From the NCBI GenBank assembly GCA_910577735.1, contig CAJTOO010000010.1:62001-126000 (forward strand): a DNA stretch of 64,000 nt, in the 5' to 3' direction. The translations under genes and the position numbers were made by a program. How positions within the stretch are numbered: the stretch's first letter is position 1; each line of letters starts with the position of its first letter. The DNA is from an uncultured Lachnospiraceae bacterium. Lineage in GTDB: Bacteria > Bacillota > Clostridia > Lachnospirales > Lachnospiraceae. The notes under the pieces were generated by a model. That model did not search any database and was not told the origin of the DNA. It saw only the letters and a list, made by a program, of their open reading frames with translations. Positions 17,190 through 25,969 of this stretch are shown one piece after another.

Positions 17190-17221
17190 AGCAAAAGACC
17201 ATAGCCTGAGAGCTATGATCT
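17190..17221 (-). terminator. Terminator of the yajC transcript
   Basis: The minus-strand stem AGATCATAG with CTATGGTCT (one G-U pair) is followed by TTTTGCTGTT, 16 bases past the yajC stop. Confidence 0.7.
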
Positions 17222-17236
17222 AAAATTCGTGACTGC

Positions 17237-17551
17237 TTATTCCGCTTCCGGCTTTTCAATCTGTGCTACTGCAGATTTCTGCATCGGAATACGGCAGTTT
17301 TTATTATTGCCAAATTCAACAATAAGCGTATCATCTGTGATGTCAATGACAATACCATAAAATCCGCTGGTTGTAAGCACCACATCGCCCACACTCATAT
17401 CCGCCAGCATTGCTGCCATCCTCTTTTGCTCCTTTTTCTGAGGGCGGACCATAAGAAAATACATGAACGCCACAATGACCACAATATAAATGATCATGAC
17501 CAGACCACTGCCCGTAGCAGCTGCTGCATCAGCTGATAATAATACTCCCAT
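17237..17551 (-). CDS. yajC: Preprotein translocase accessory subunit YajC
   Basis: Small membrane protein of the SecDF-YajC complex that assists Sec-dependent export. The 104 residues contain one N-terminal membrane segment (about residues 15-37, GLVMIIYIVVIVAFMYFLMV), the family motif RPQKKEQKRM, and the conserved soluble part SVGDVVLTTSGFYGIVIDI. ATG 17551 has GGAGG seven bases upstream. It lies 87 bases downstream of tgt on the same strand, the common tgt-yajC arrangement. secD and secF are not in the window. Confidence 0.95.
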   Translation of the reverse strand: MGVLLSADAAAATGSGLVMIIYIVVIVAFMYFLMVRPQKKEQKRMAAMLADMSVGDVVLTTSGFYGIVIDITDDTLIVEFGNNKNCRIPMQKSAVAQIEKPEAE

Positions 17552-17638
17552 ACAATTTCCTCCGTTATCTTTTCATCAAAAGTCTAAAGCATATCATACA
17601 CAATTTAATTCCCAAAAACAAGCCCTTTCACAGAAATT

Positions 17639-18772
17639 TTATGATTGAGGCATTTTCATGCTTTCCAGTTTTTGTCTCTTATAGGATGCAAACCTTCCTT
17701 CATCCAGTGCATTCCTGATTTCTTCCATCATGGTATTATAAAAATACAGATTATGCAGCACACACAGCCGCATCCCCAGCATTTCTTTCGCTTTCAGAAG
17801 ATGTCTGATATAGGCTCTGGAATAGCGTCTGCAGGCCGGACAGGTACACCCCTCTTCTATTGGTCTTTCATCCAGCTCGTATTTCGCATTAAAGAGATTG
17901 ATTTTTCCCTGATTCGTATATAAGTGTCCATGCCTTCCATTTCTGGTAGGATATACACAGTCAAAAAAATCTACCCCCCGCTCAACTGCTTCCAGAATAT
18001 TAGCGGGTGTTCCCACCCCCATCAGATAGATTGGCTTGTCCTTCGGCAGATAGGGTACCGTCTCTTCAATGACATGATACATCTGCTCATGGCTCTCCCC
18101 CACTGCCAGCCCGCCAATCGCATAGCCATCACAGCCAAGTTCTGAAATCCTTTTGGCGTGATCAATACGGATATCATCAAAAATCGCCCCCTGGTTGATA
18201 CCGAAAAGAAGCTGTTTGCGATTAATTGTATCCTCAAGTTTGTTTAACCGCTCCATCTCCTTCTTACAACGTGTAAGCCATCTTGTAGTGCGGGCCACAG
18301 AATCTTCCACATAACGACGCTCCGCCACACTGGAAGGGCACTCATCAAAAGCCATGGCTATCGTTGATGCCAGATTAGACTGAATCTGCATACTCTCTTC
18401 CGGCCCCATAAATATCTTACGCCCGTCTATATGGGAATGAAAATATACTCCCTCCTCTTTAATCTTGCGCAGACCTGCCAGCGAAAAAACCTGAAACCCG
18501 CCCGAGTCTGTAAGAATCGGTTTATTCCATGACATAAACTTATGCAGGCCGCCCAACTTTTTGATAACCTGGTCTCCTGGACGTACATGCAGATGATACG
18601 TATTGGAAAGTTCCACCTGGGTTCCAATCCCCTCCAAATCTTCCGTGGAGACAGCTCCTTTGATAGCCGCCACAGTTCCCACATTCATAAAGACCGGTGT
18701 TTGAATGATTCCATGTACTGTGGCAAATTCAGCGCGCTTTGCTTGTCCTTCCTGTTTCAGAATTTTATACAT
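17639..18772 (-). CDS. tgt: tRNA-guanine transglycosylase
   Basis: Exchanges the wobble guanine of GUN-anticodon tRNAs for preQ1, a step in queuosine formation. The 377-residue protein has the catalytic segment TDSGGFQVFSLAGLRKI near residue 90 and the nucleophile Asp region FFDCVYPTRNGRHGHLYT near 265. The zinc ligands are in CTCPACRRYSRAYIRHL near 310. ATG 18772 follows GAGG by five bases. The VanY-type carboxypeptidase gene ends 20 bases upstream and yajC follows, so the three may share a transcript. Confidence 0.97.
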   Translation of the reverse strand: MYKILKQEGQAKRAEFATVHGIIQTPVFMNVGTVAAIKGAVSTEDLEGIGTQVELSNTYHLHVRPGDQVIKKLGGLHKFMSWNKPILTDSGGFQVFSLAGLRKIKEEGVYFHSHIDGRKIFMGPEESMQIQSNLASTIAMAFDECPSSVAERRYVEDSVARTTRWLTRCKKEMERLNKLEDTINRKQLLFGINQGAIFDDIRIDHAKRISELGCDGYAIGGLAVGESHEQMYHVIEETVPYLPKDKPIYLMGVGTPANILEAVERGVDFFDCVYPTRNGRHGHLYTNQGKINLFNAKYELDERPIEEGCTCPACRRYSRAYIRHLLKAKEMLGMRLCVLHNLYFYNTMMEEIRNALDEGRFASYKRQKLESMKMPQS

Positions 18773-18792
18773 AATTACCTCATGCTCATCTA

Positions 18793-19845
18793 TTATAAAT
18801 ATTTATCCCAAAATTCTTCCAGACAGATGTCTTCCTGTTTCATGATCATGGCCGCCTCCCTGCCCACATAACGAAAGTGCCATGGCTCATATTCAATACT
18901 TGTAATGTACTCCTTCCCTTCGGGATAACGCAGGATAAATCCATATTCGTAACTGTGCTGCGCCAGCCACTGACCCCCCGCTGTATCCTCGAACCCTTTA
19001 TCCAGGGATTTGTATGTATCACTCCAGATATCCAAGGCAAGCCCCACCTGATGCTCACTTGCCCCTGGCACGGTAACAATCTGAGAAGCCCGTTTATATG
19101 CCTCCATGTAAGACATCCCCTGCCCCATATAATTCTTAATCTTCCTATTAAATAGATATTCCTGCCTGTTATCTCCCCGATACGGAGAACACACCTCCAG
19201 ATTCACACCATCATCTTTGGCCGCCTGCATCATAAGGAGCAGATCTTCAATAATACGCTCATCACACCGCATGCCTGCCGTAAAGGTTCCCAATGTAAAA
19301 TCATACTCCTCCGGAATCGGATGCTGCTTGTTGATGAGCATCAGCCGCCAGTCGGAGGAATCAAATACATACTCCTCACCTGCCATTGCTACATCTGTAC
19401 TGGGTGCCTGATAACCATCCTGCTCACGGTTTTCCAAAAGATCATCCAGTGAATAAGCAACCACGTCCTCTGTGTCTTCTGTCGTCTCACACTCCAATGC
19501 AATATTATCTTCCTCCAGAATCATCTGCTCAGTTGGATCTACTGTCTGCTCCACTGCCAGCGTAATATCCGAGTCCTCCACAATCGCGCTGTATGTCTCC
19601 TGAGCACTGATAAACCCAGTACGCTCTGCAAACACTGCAAAAGAAAAGCTACAGCTGCTCATAAAGAAAACGGCTACAAAAGCCACACTGACATAACGTT
19701 TGCCATTATTCACAAAATGCATGGAAACATAGTAAAAAAACAAAACTACAGCTGCCGCCGCAAGGCACGGATACTTTAATCCTTTGTGACTTCTGGCGAT
19801 ACCTGCAAACTTTGCTATTATGTTTTCCCGAAATGTCTTTTTCAT
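18793..19845 (-). CDS. D-alanyl-D-alanine carboxypeptidase, VanY/M15B family
   Basis: Zinc peptidase expected to remove the terminal D-Ala from peptidoglycan stem peptides outside the cell. The start is ATG 19845 (MKKTFRENIIAKF): the upstream ATG at 19857 overlaps the GAGGAAG ribosome-binding site. The 350-residue protein has two hydrophobic segments near residues 29-44 and 53-73, then an acidic linker. The catalytic domain from about 180 contains CSPYRGDNRQEYLF, the zinc motif SEHQVGLALDIW and EPWHFRYVG with the catalytic Glu and third ligand His. Linkage to vancomycin resistance is not implied, since no vanHAX genes are present. Cell-wall turnover is the likely role. Confidence 0.9.
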   Translation of the reverse strand: MKKTFRENIIAKFAGIARSHKGLKYPCLAAAAVVLFFYYVSMHFVNNGKRYVSVAFVAVFFMSSCSFSFAVFAERTGFISAQETYSAIVEDSDITLAVEQTVDPTEQMILEEDNIALECETTEDTEDVVAYSLDDLLENREQDGYQAPSTDVAMAGEEYVFDSSDWRLMLINKQHPIPEEYDFTLGTFTAGMRCDERIIEDLLLMMQAAKDDGVNLEVCSPYRGDNRQEYLFNRKIKNYMGQGMSYMEAYKRASQIVTVPGASEHQVGLALDIWSDTYKSLDKGFEDTAGGQWLAQHSYEYGFILRYPEGKEYITSIEYEPWHFRYVGREAAMIMKQEDICLEEFWDKYL

Positions 19846-20194
19846 GAACTTCCTCAAAATATGTATTAAAATGTAATATGTAAACCTAATTTATATCATA
19901 ACATATAAAATTTATTTGTACAGCCTTTTTTATGTAAATCTCTTAACTTTTTTCTGCTCTCTTAATTATTTTATTCCGAAAATGTCCTTTCTGTTTATTT
20001 TTATCATAAAATATGTTATGCTACAAGAGCAAATTGGTTTACTTGTAAAATATTGTTAAAAGGCGCATAAAATGCAACATTTCCGTCTTCAATATTAAAT
20101 ACACATTTTACATTCCGTCAGTTATTTAATTTTGCAGGTTATCCTGCAAAGTATTTTCAGAATACTTCATCGTGAAACAAGAAAGGAATACACA
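19846..20194. other. Divergent intergenic region, VanY gene / aroC
   Basis: About 350 very A/T-rich bases without a coding frame. On the minus strand TGTACA with TATGAT at a 16-base spacing (about 19900-19930) could be the promoter of the carboxypeptidase gene. On the plus strand no convincing promoter was found; TTGGTT with TAAAAG 17 bases later (near 20035-20062) is weak. The last part holds two hairpins listed separately. Confidence 0.5.
20131..20167 (+). promoter_or_regulatory. Two adjacent hairpins in the aroC leader
   Basis: TTTGCAGG-TTAT-CCTGCAAA (20131-20150) is a perfect eight-base stem with a tetraloop. It is followed, sharing two bases, by AAGTATT-TTCAG-AATACTT (20149-20167). The aroC ribosome-binding site begins 15 bases later. 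The folds could be mutually exclusive and regulatory, or simply stabilise the mRNA. Confidence 0.45.
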
Positions 20195-21295
20195 ATGGCA
20201 GGTTCATCACTGGGAATTATCTTTCAACTCACTACATGGGGAGAGTCACACGGCGCGGCACTTGGTGTCGTGGTGGATGGCTGTCCTGCAGGATTGCATC
20301 TTAATGAAGGCGATATTCAGACCTATTTAAACAGAAGAAAGCCTGGGCAGACCAAAATATCCACTCCTCGTAAGGAAGCAGATGATGTACAGATTCTCTC
20401 TGGCATATTTGAGGGTAAAACCACCGGTACACCCATCTCCATGCTGGTTAAAAACACTTCTCAACACTCTGGGGACTATCGTGAGATTGCCGGTTATTAC
20501 CGTCCTGGCCATGCTGATTATACCTTTGACCAGAAATATGGTTTCCGGGACTATCGTGGCGGTGGCCGTTCCTCTGGCCGGGAAACCATCGGGCGAGTGG
20601 CCGCAGGCGCCGTTGCCGCCAAAGTATTATCACAATTCGGTATTCAGTTATGTGCCTATACCAAGTCCATCGGACCAATTACCGTTTCCATGGAAAATTT
20701 TGACCGAAAGGCCATCTTAGAGACACCCACCGCCATGCCGGATCGAAATGCTTCTTCTCTGGCGGAAAAGTATCTGGCAGACTGTATGAAAGATTATGAT
20801 TCTGCCGGCGGCGTCATTGAATGTGTGATAGACGGTGTGCCCGCCGGTCTGGGTGACCCTGTCTTTGAGAAATTAGATGCTAATCTTGCCAAAGCCGTCA
20901 TGTCTATCGGCGCAGTGAAAGCGGTGGAGATTGGTGACGGCACAGACGTTTCCCTGCACCATGGCTCTACGAACAATGACTCCTTCCGCATACAAGACGG
21001 CAGAATCGTCAAAGCCTCAAACCACGCAGGCGGCATTCTGGGCGGCATCAGCGACGGATCCCGCATCATATTGCGGGCCCACGTAAAACCCACTCCTTCC
21101 ATCTTTTCACCCCAGCAAACCGTTAATCAACAGGGGGAAGAGATTGAAATCTCCATCAAAGGACGTCATGACCCCATCATCGTTCCCCGTGCTGTGGTGG
21201 TAGTGGAATCCATGGCCGCTATCACTATCCTGGATGCTTTGATGGTCAATGCCAGTGCCAGAATAGAGAATCTGAAAAAAATCTATACTACTTAA
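20195..21295 (+). CDS. aroC: Chorismate synthase
   Basis: Last enzyme of the shikimate pathway: converts EPSP to chorismate with reduced FMN. The start is ATG 20195 (MAGSSLGIIFQLTTWGESHG), with AAAGGA eight bases upstream; the 21 extra upstream codons run through leader hairpins. The 366-residue protein has TTWGESHGAALG at the N-terminus, the FMN-site signature YRGGGRSSGRETIGRVAAG near residue 125, and the C-terminal GRHDPIIVPRAVVVVESM. It is a single plus-strand gene among minus-strand neighbours; its TAA stop overlaps the stop of the convergent S66 peptidase gene. No other shikimate gene is present. Confidence 0.97.
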   Translation: MAGSSLGIIFQLTTWGESHGAALGVVVDGCPAGLHLNEGDIQTYLNRRKPGQTKISTPRKEADDVQILSGIFEGKTTGTPISMLVKNTSQHSGDYREIAGYYRPGHADYTFDQKYGFRDYRGGGRSSGRETIGRVAAGAVAAKVLSQFGIQLCAYTKSIGPITVSMENFDRKAILETPTAMPDRNASSLAEKYLADCMKDYDSAGGVIECVIDGVPAGLGDPVFEKLDANLAKAVMSIGAVKAVEIGDGTDVSLHHGSTNNDSFRIQDGRIVKASNHAGGILGGISDGSRIILRAHVKPTPSIFSPQQTVNQQGEEIEISIKGRHDPIIVPRAVVVVESMAAITILDALMVNASARIENLKKIYTT

Positions 21296-22137
21296 GAAAA
21301 CACTCTGTATCGCCCGATCACCACACCACAGGAATCTGCACCATGCCCGATTCTGGATGTTTTAACGATTGGCAGGCATCCTGCATATTCCTGTACCAGT
21401 GTGACGATATCCGGACTGCCGCCCTCTGCCTCCATCTGTGTAAAAGTTCCAAGCACAATTCCTGCGATCTTCGTAAACACTCCCATACACTGCAATTGAC
21501 TTAAGTATGTCACGAATTGTGCTGTACTTCCTCCCATTGCTTCCAACACCAAAATCTTATCCTGCAAATCCGGAAAAAATTCTGTTCCCGCCAGTTTCAA
21601 AAGGCAGCGGATATTACCTCCCGCCACAACGCCTTCCATATGCTTGCCCTGTATAAAGCGATAAGGGAAGTCAAACAGAGATTCCTCTTGTCCCAGTACC
21701 GTCTTGGCAAAGCTCCTGCACATAACACTGTCTTTGACCCGCACCAGATTCATTACCTGATAAAGGACCCCCTCATTGCCGGTCTTTGTATAGACCGCAT
21801 TCAGTATTGTGGTCAGATCACTATATCCCCAGAACTGTTTCGGATTTCTTTGTATCACATCAAAATCCAGGTAAGACAAAATCTCGTTGGCGATATCCCC
21901 ACCGGATATATCAAAAACAGCCTTTACATCTTCCCTCTCGTAAAAGCTCATCAGCGCCTGTGCCCGTTCCCTGCCAGTTCCTGAGAACACAGCGTTCTTT
22001 TCATAAATATGTTCGCTGATAACAGGTGTGATTCCTATCTGTTTCAGTATTTGTATCAACTTTTCAACATCGCGTATACACTCTGCACGCAGACCGTTAG
22101 AACAACACACGATGCCTGCCGCATCACCCTTTTTCAT
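21292..22137 (-). CDS. S66 peptidase family protein (LD-carboxypeptidase-like)
   Basis: A 281-residue cytoplasmic protein resembling LD-carboxypeptidases and MccF, serine hydrolases that trim tetrapeptide murein fragments or cleave related amides. The nucleophile region is FWGYSDLTTILNAVYTKTG near residue 105, in the usual place for the GxS elbow. The C-terminal half carries the Glu/His region (GIVLGTFTQMEAEGG; SRIGHGADSCGVVIG). Its ATG 22137 lies inside the end of the DUF3737 gene (14-base overlap) behind AGGAAG, so translation is coupled. Its stop overlaps that of aroC in the palindrome TTAA. Substrate uncertain: murein recycling is the default reading. Confidence 0.8.
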   Translation of the reverse strand: MKKGDAAGIVCCSNGLRAECIRDVEKLIQILKQIGITPVISEHIYEKNAVFSGTGRERAQALMSFYEREDVKAVFDISGGDIANEILSYLDFDVIQRNPKQFWGYSDLTTILNAVYTKTGNEGVLYQVMNLVRVKDSVMCRSFAKTVLGQEESLFDFPYRFIQGKHMEGVVAGGNIRCLLKLAGTEFFPDLQDKILVLEAMGGSTAQFVTYLSQLQCMGVFTKIAGIVLGTFTQMEAEGGSPDIVTLVQEYAGCLPIVKTSRIGHGADSCGVVIGRYRVFS

Positions 22138-22990
22138 GTTCTTCCTGCCCGCGGATAATTACCTGCCCTGTACACTCCATAACCGGATCTTCCTGAATGA
22201 TTTCTCCCACACTATCCACCGTAATGATACCGGATCTGGGATTCTTGATGGAAATCACGTGTCCTTTCACATCAGCCTCCACATCTGAGTACTCAAAGGA
22301 AAGATCTGTATCCTCCATGGTACAGTTGATCAGCTTCAGATTCTTACAATAACATAACGGCTGTGTTCCGCTGATTTTACAATCTATCAGTGTGAGACCG
22401 TCAGAGAACCACCCCAGATACTCCCCCTTCACCACACTATTTCTGACAGTCACATTCTCACTGTGCCAGAAAGCATCCTTGGTATCCAGCACGCTATCCG
22501 TAATCTCCAAATTCTTCATATACTGAAAGGAGTATTTCCCCTGCATCTTCACACGCTCTAATCTCACATCACAGCTGTCAAAAAACAGGTACTCAGATGT
22601 AATGTCTGTATCTTTCAGTGTAATATCACAGGATTTCCAGCCAAATTCCTGCGAAACCACGCGGCAATGTTCAAGACATATCCTTGCACACTCTCGGACC
22701 GCCTTAATGCCGCCCAGTACCGATTCCCTCACCAAACCGTCCTCCGCATACCAAATTGCCGCTCTTGTCAACTCATCCATGGTGGAATGCTCCATCACAA
22801 ATCCCTTCACATGCCACAACGGATATCGCAGAGAAAATACGCATTTTTGCAGATTCACATCTCTGGACTCTTTCAGTACAGACTCTCCGTCTGCCGGTCC
22901 GGCAAAAGTGCACTCCACCACATCTGCCTGCTGTAAATTATATAACGCTCGTTCTTCATCAAATTGCCTGTTACTAATATTCGTTCTCAT
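22124..22990 (-). CDS. DUF3737 family protein, predicted right-handed beta-helix
   Basis: A 288-residue soluble protein recognised as DUF3737. ATG 22990 (MRTNISNRQFDEERALYN) is preceded by AAGGAGG, so the eight earlier codons of the open frame are left out. After the first 30 residues the sequence is a chain of short beta-like strands of about 20 residues each, e.g. SCDVRLERVKMQGKYSF and NVTVRNSVVKGEYLGWF. This resembles pentapeptide or pectate-lyase-type solenoids. No signal peptide. It overlaps the S66 peptidase start by 14 bases, forming a coupled pair. Biochemical role unknown; the overlap implies the two products are needed together. Confidence 0.8.
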   Translation of the reverse strand: MRTNISNRQFDEERALYNLQQADVVECTFAGPADGESVLKESRDVNLQKCVFSLRYPLWHVKGFVMEHSTMDELTRAAIWYAEDGLVRESVLGGIKAVRECARICLEHCRVVSQEFGWKSCDITLKDTDITSEYLFFDSCDVRLERVKMQGKYSFQYMKNLEITDSVLDTKDAFWHSENVTVRNSVVKGEYLGWFSDGLTLIDCKISGTQPLCYCKNLKLINCTMEDTDLSFEYSDVEADVKGHVISIKNPRSGIITVDSVGEIIQEDPVMECTGQVIIRGQEEHEKG

Positions 22991-23160
22991 ACGAATCCTC
23001 CTTATCTGCCTCAAACAGATTCTTCCTGTTTCTCACTTTCCATCATATATTGCATACTATGCCTCAGCTTTCAGAAATATCTTCCACCATATGAAATACG
23101 ATATAAAGACACCTTGCCGAAACACAAGATCTATTCCTGTCATATTCTGATTTTCTTTTA

Positions 23161-24831
23161 TTACTGCGTCAGATAACTCGTAATACAGTATAAGGTCTGT
23201 CCGTTATAATCCACCCTGGACCAGCCATAAGCCTCATTAATGCCTGTTCTGGTCACATATTCCCCATTGTGCAGCACTGCCGTCACCGTTGCATCCGGAT
23301 TGGTCACACTGGGTAAAGTACGCAGATTCACTTCTATCTTAGCCGTCACCTGCTCGTTTCTATCGTCAAATCTGGTCTTCAGGCCATCTCCGCTGCCGCT
23401 TCCTTCCTGTACCTCCGGCTCAGGCGCCTGCACCGATAAATCTGTCGTCAGATAGCTGGATACAGCATAAACTTTCTGTCCATTATATTCTAATCTGGAC
23501 CAGCCGCTGTCACTTACGCCGGTTCTCGTAAGAGTCTCGCCATTTTGCAGCGTATACACCACTGTACTGTCACTTCCCTGACTGGGAATGTTTCGCAGAT
23601 TCGTGGAATCTTTGGCGGTCACGGTCTCATTTACTTGCGTGAAATTCATCAACGCCTCCGCATCTGCCTGCACTTCTTCAGGAGGCTCTTCACTCACAGC
23701 ATCTGCCGTACCCTCATAGCCAAAATATGCAATGTTTACATCCACCGGCTTATCAATCCCTGCAACTGTCCCCCGGTTTGTGTACTGCCACATGGCATGG
23801 CTGCCGCCATAGGAAGACTTTGCTGTCTGGGGATAGGGTGTTGCCGGATACTGGGATACCCATATCTTATAGGTCTTATCAATTCTGGACGTCTCCCATT
23901 TGGCTTCTCCGGTCAGTTCACTCATGGAAGCATAAAACATGGGTGTATAACCCCTGCTGTAAATCCGATCCAGAAAGGCTATGGCAATATCCGTGCGCTG
24001 TGTCTTAGTCAATTCATACTGGGCACTCTCCGGTCTGTCAAACCCTTCACAATCATACACCACAGGGTAAGTAATCTGATACTGTGCTATATAATCCGCT
24101 ACCCAATCTGCCTCTTCTAACGCTTCCTGGGTACTTGTTGCAGTAGAAAAGAAATACGCACCCACCTTAATACCATTCTTTTGTGCTTCCTGCATATTAA
24201 ATCTGGCATTGGTGTCCGCACAGATTTCCCGTGTACTGTCGGTGCGGTATCCCACTCGAACCATGACAAACTCAATGCCTGATGCCGCCACCTGTGCCCA
24301 ATCTATCGTTCCCTGATACCTGGCCACGTCAATACCAATTGTTATTTTTTCTGTCTCAGCCACCGTCCCAGAGGAGAGAAGTTCTGTCACATCCACTTCT
24401 GTGCCCTGCTCTGTCCCCATCGTTTCCGTCTGCGGATCCATCGCTGTCTGCTGTTCTGTCTCAGCCTCCTCCCCTGCCTTTTCTTCTCCTGCGGTCTCCG
24501 AGGGTTCCTGGCTTGCAATACCAGGCAGCTCCTGCCCCGCCTGCTGTGCCGAACCCGGTTCCTGACTTTCCTGTATGCCTTCACCTTCTGTCTCTTCCAT
24601 CACAGGCACAGAGACTTCCCCTGATTCTCCATGATTACTTAGTATGAAGAGCAGAAACGCTGCCGCAACAACGACTATAACAAACGTTATGATAATAAAC
24701 GGCAGCTGAACCGAAGGCTTAGATTTCTTCCCCTTTTGCTGCGCCCTTTTCTGTGTTTTTATTCTTGCCGTATTTTTGTTGTCATCGTCCAGATCAATAA
24801 ATTCCATATCCCAGTCGTTCTTATGTTTCAT
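23161..24831 (-). CDS. Membrane-anchored GH25 lysozyme with two SH3-type domains
   Basis: Muramidase expected to cut peptidoglycan between MurNAc and GlcNAc at the outer face of the membrane. The 556-residue protein has a cytoplasmic N-terminus of about 42 residues rich in Asp and Lys, and one membrane segment (about 43-65, LPFIIITFVIVVVAAAFLLF). A Glu/Gln/Thr-rich linker follows to about 160. The GH25 barrel starts TIGIDVARYQGTIDWAQVA and has the catalytic acidic pair in VVYDCEGFDRP. Two bacterial SH3-like wall-binding repeats follow (about 410-470 and 495-556, the latter ending LYCITSYLTQ). The ribosome-binding site is weak (GGAG twelve bases from the ATG). The type II anchor suggests growth-related wall remodelling and not a phage lysin. 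Confidence 0.92.
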   Translation of the reverse strand: MKHKNDWDMEFIDLDDDNKNTARIKTQKRAQQKGKKSKPSVQLPFIIITFVIVVVAAAFLLFILSNHGESGEVSVPVMEETEGEGIQESQEPGSAQQAGQELPGIASQEPSETAGEEKAGEEAETEQQTAMDPQTETMGTEQGTEVDVTELLSSGTVAETEKITIGIDVARYQGTIDWAQVAASGIEFVMVRVGYRTDSTREICADTNARFNMQEAQKNGIKVGAYFFSTATSTQEALEEADWVADYIAQYQITYPVVYDCEGFDRPESAQYELTKTQRTDIAIAFLDRIYSRGYTPMFYASMSELTGEAKWETSRIDKTYKIWVSQYPATPYPQTAKSSYGGSHAMWQYTNRGTVAGIDKPVDVNIAYFGYEGTADAVSEEPPEEVQADAEALMNFTQVNETVTAKDSTNLRNIPSQGSDSTVVYTLQNGETLTRTGVSDSGWSRLEYNGQKVYAVSSYLTTDLSVQAPEPEVQEGSGSGDGLKTRFDDRNEQVTAKIEVNLRTLPSVTNPDATVTAVLHNGEYVTRTGINEAYGWSRVDYNGQTLYCITSYLTQ

Positions 24832-24904
24832 CTGTAGAGATGGCTCCTTTTCCGATTGTATCCCTCATACCTGTAGAATCTATTACTTCCTGCACATATC
24901 CGGC

Positions 24905-25888
24905 TTAGAAGTTCTCCAGCAGTTCCAGGTAGAACTCATAATAATCTTTCCGGTTCTCCTTCATAAACTGAATGGCAGACTTCGGATGCTGGTTCAAAAT
25001 CCCGGTCAGCAGATAAGGCACATCATATCCCCATGTCACACCAGACTCCCTTAAAGGAACGATTTGCTTCTCCACGAAATTCAAAATGGGATTGATATTA
25101 TATTTGGGATTCTTCAGAAATCCCAGCAACAGCTCACTTGGACAATTGCCGCATCCGCGGCCCATGCCACTTACCGTTGCATCCAAGTAACTGACACCCA
25201 TGATGATAACTTCCGCTGTGTTTGCAAAAGCAAGCTGCTGATTATTATGGGCATGTATGCCCACCTTCTTATTATATTTCGCCGCCACTTCCAAATACTT
25301 ATCTGCCAGACGCCTCGCCTGCTCCGGATACAGAGAGCCATAGCTGTCCACCAGATATATGGTCCCCACGCTGCTTTGCCCAAGCAGTTCCAGGGCCGCA
25401 TCGAGATCCGTCTCATTGGATTTGGAGATTGCCATAATGTTAACCGTTGTCTCATAACCTTTTTTGGTACAATCCTCAATCATTTCAACCGCCGCCGGGA
25501 TGGTATTGATATAAGTTGCCACACGTATCAGATCGATCGGACTGTCCTTCTTATTCAGAATATCTTTTTTGAAATCGCAGCGTCCCACATCTGCCATCAC
25601 TGCAATCTTCATATCCGTCTTATTATCCCCGACAACAGCACGAATGTCCTTATCCTCACAGAATTTCCACTTACCGAACTTATTTACGTCAAACATTTCC
25701 TTCGACGCCTTGTAACCAAACTCCATGTAATCGACACCAGCCTTAATATTTGCACGATAAAGCTCTTTCACAAAATCATCGGTAAAAAAGAACTCATTCA
25801 CCAGACCGCCGTCACGTAAAGTACAGTCCACCACCTTAATATCCGGTGAGTATGACAGTAATGTTCTTCCTTTTGCCCTCTTTTCCAC
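24905..25888 (-). CDS. Orphan HMGL-like aldolase (DRE-TIM family)
   Basis: A 327-residue cytosolic TIM-barrel enzyme of the HMG-CoA lyase / isopropylmalate synthase / 4-hydroxy-2-oxovalerate aldolase superfamily. VDCTLRDGGLVNEFFF near residue 20 is the DRE-TIM catalytic and metal motif. GIHAHNNQQLAFANT near 210 provides the two metal histidines, and GMGRGCGNCPSE near 240 is the conserved glycine loop. The GTG at 25888 is preferred, because GGAGG lies five bases before it; ATG 25900 is the alternative. No acylating aldehyde dehydrogenase, the usual partner of 4-hydroxy-2-oxovalerate aldolase, is nearby, and it lacks the LeuA regulatory domain. The reaction therefore cannot be named. Confidence 0.8.
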   Translation of the reverse strand: MEKRAKGRTLLSYSPDIKVVDCTLRDGGLVNEFFFTDDFVKELYRANIKAGVDYMEFGYKASKEMFDVNKFGKWKFCEDKDIRAVVGDNKTDMKIAVMADVGRCDFKKDILNKKDSPIDLIRVATYINTIPAAVEMIEDCTKKGYETTVNIMAISKSNETDLDAALELLGQSSVGTIYLVDSYGSLYPEQARRLADKYLEVAAKYNKKVGIHAHNNQQLAFANTAEVIIMGVSYLDATVSGMGRGCGNCPSELLLGFLKNPKYNINPILNFVEKQIVPLRESGVTWGYDVPYLLTGILNQHPKSAIQFMKENRKDYYEFYLELLENF

Positions 25889-25969
25889 TTTGTCCTCCAT
25901 TCCCAAGCATCTGTACGCTGAGACACCCAGACGTACTCCTGATGCTCCTGCAATCCTGCTCTTATTTGT

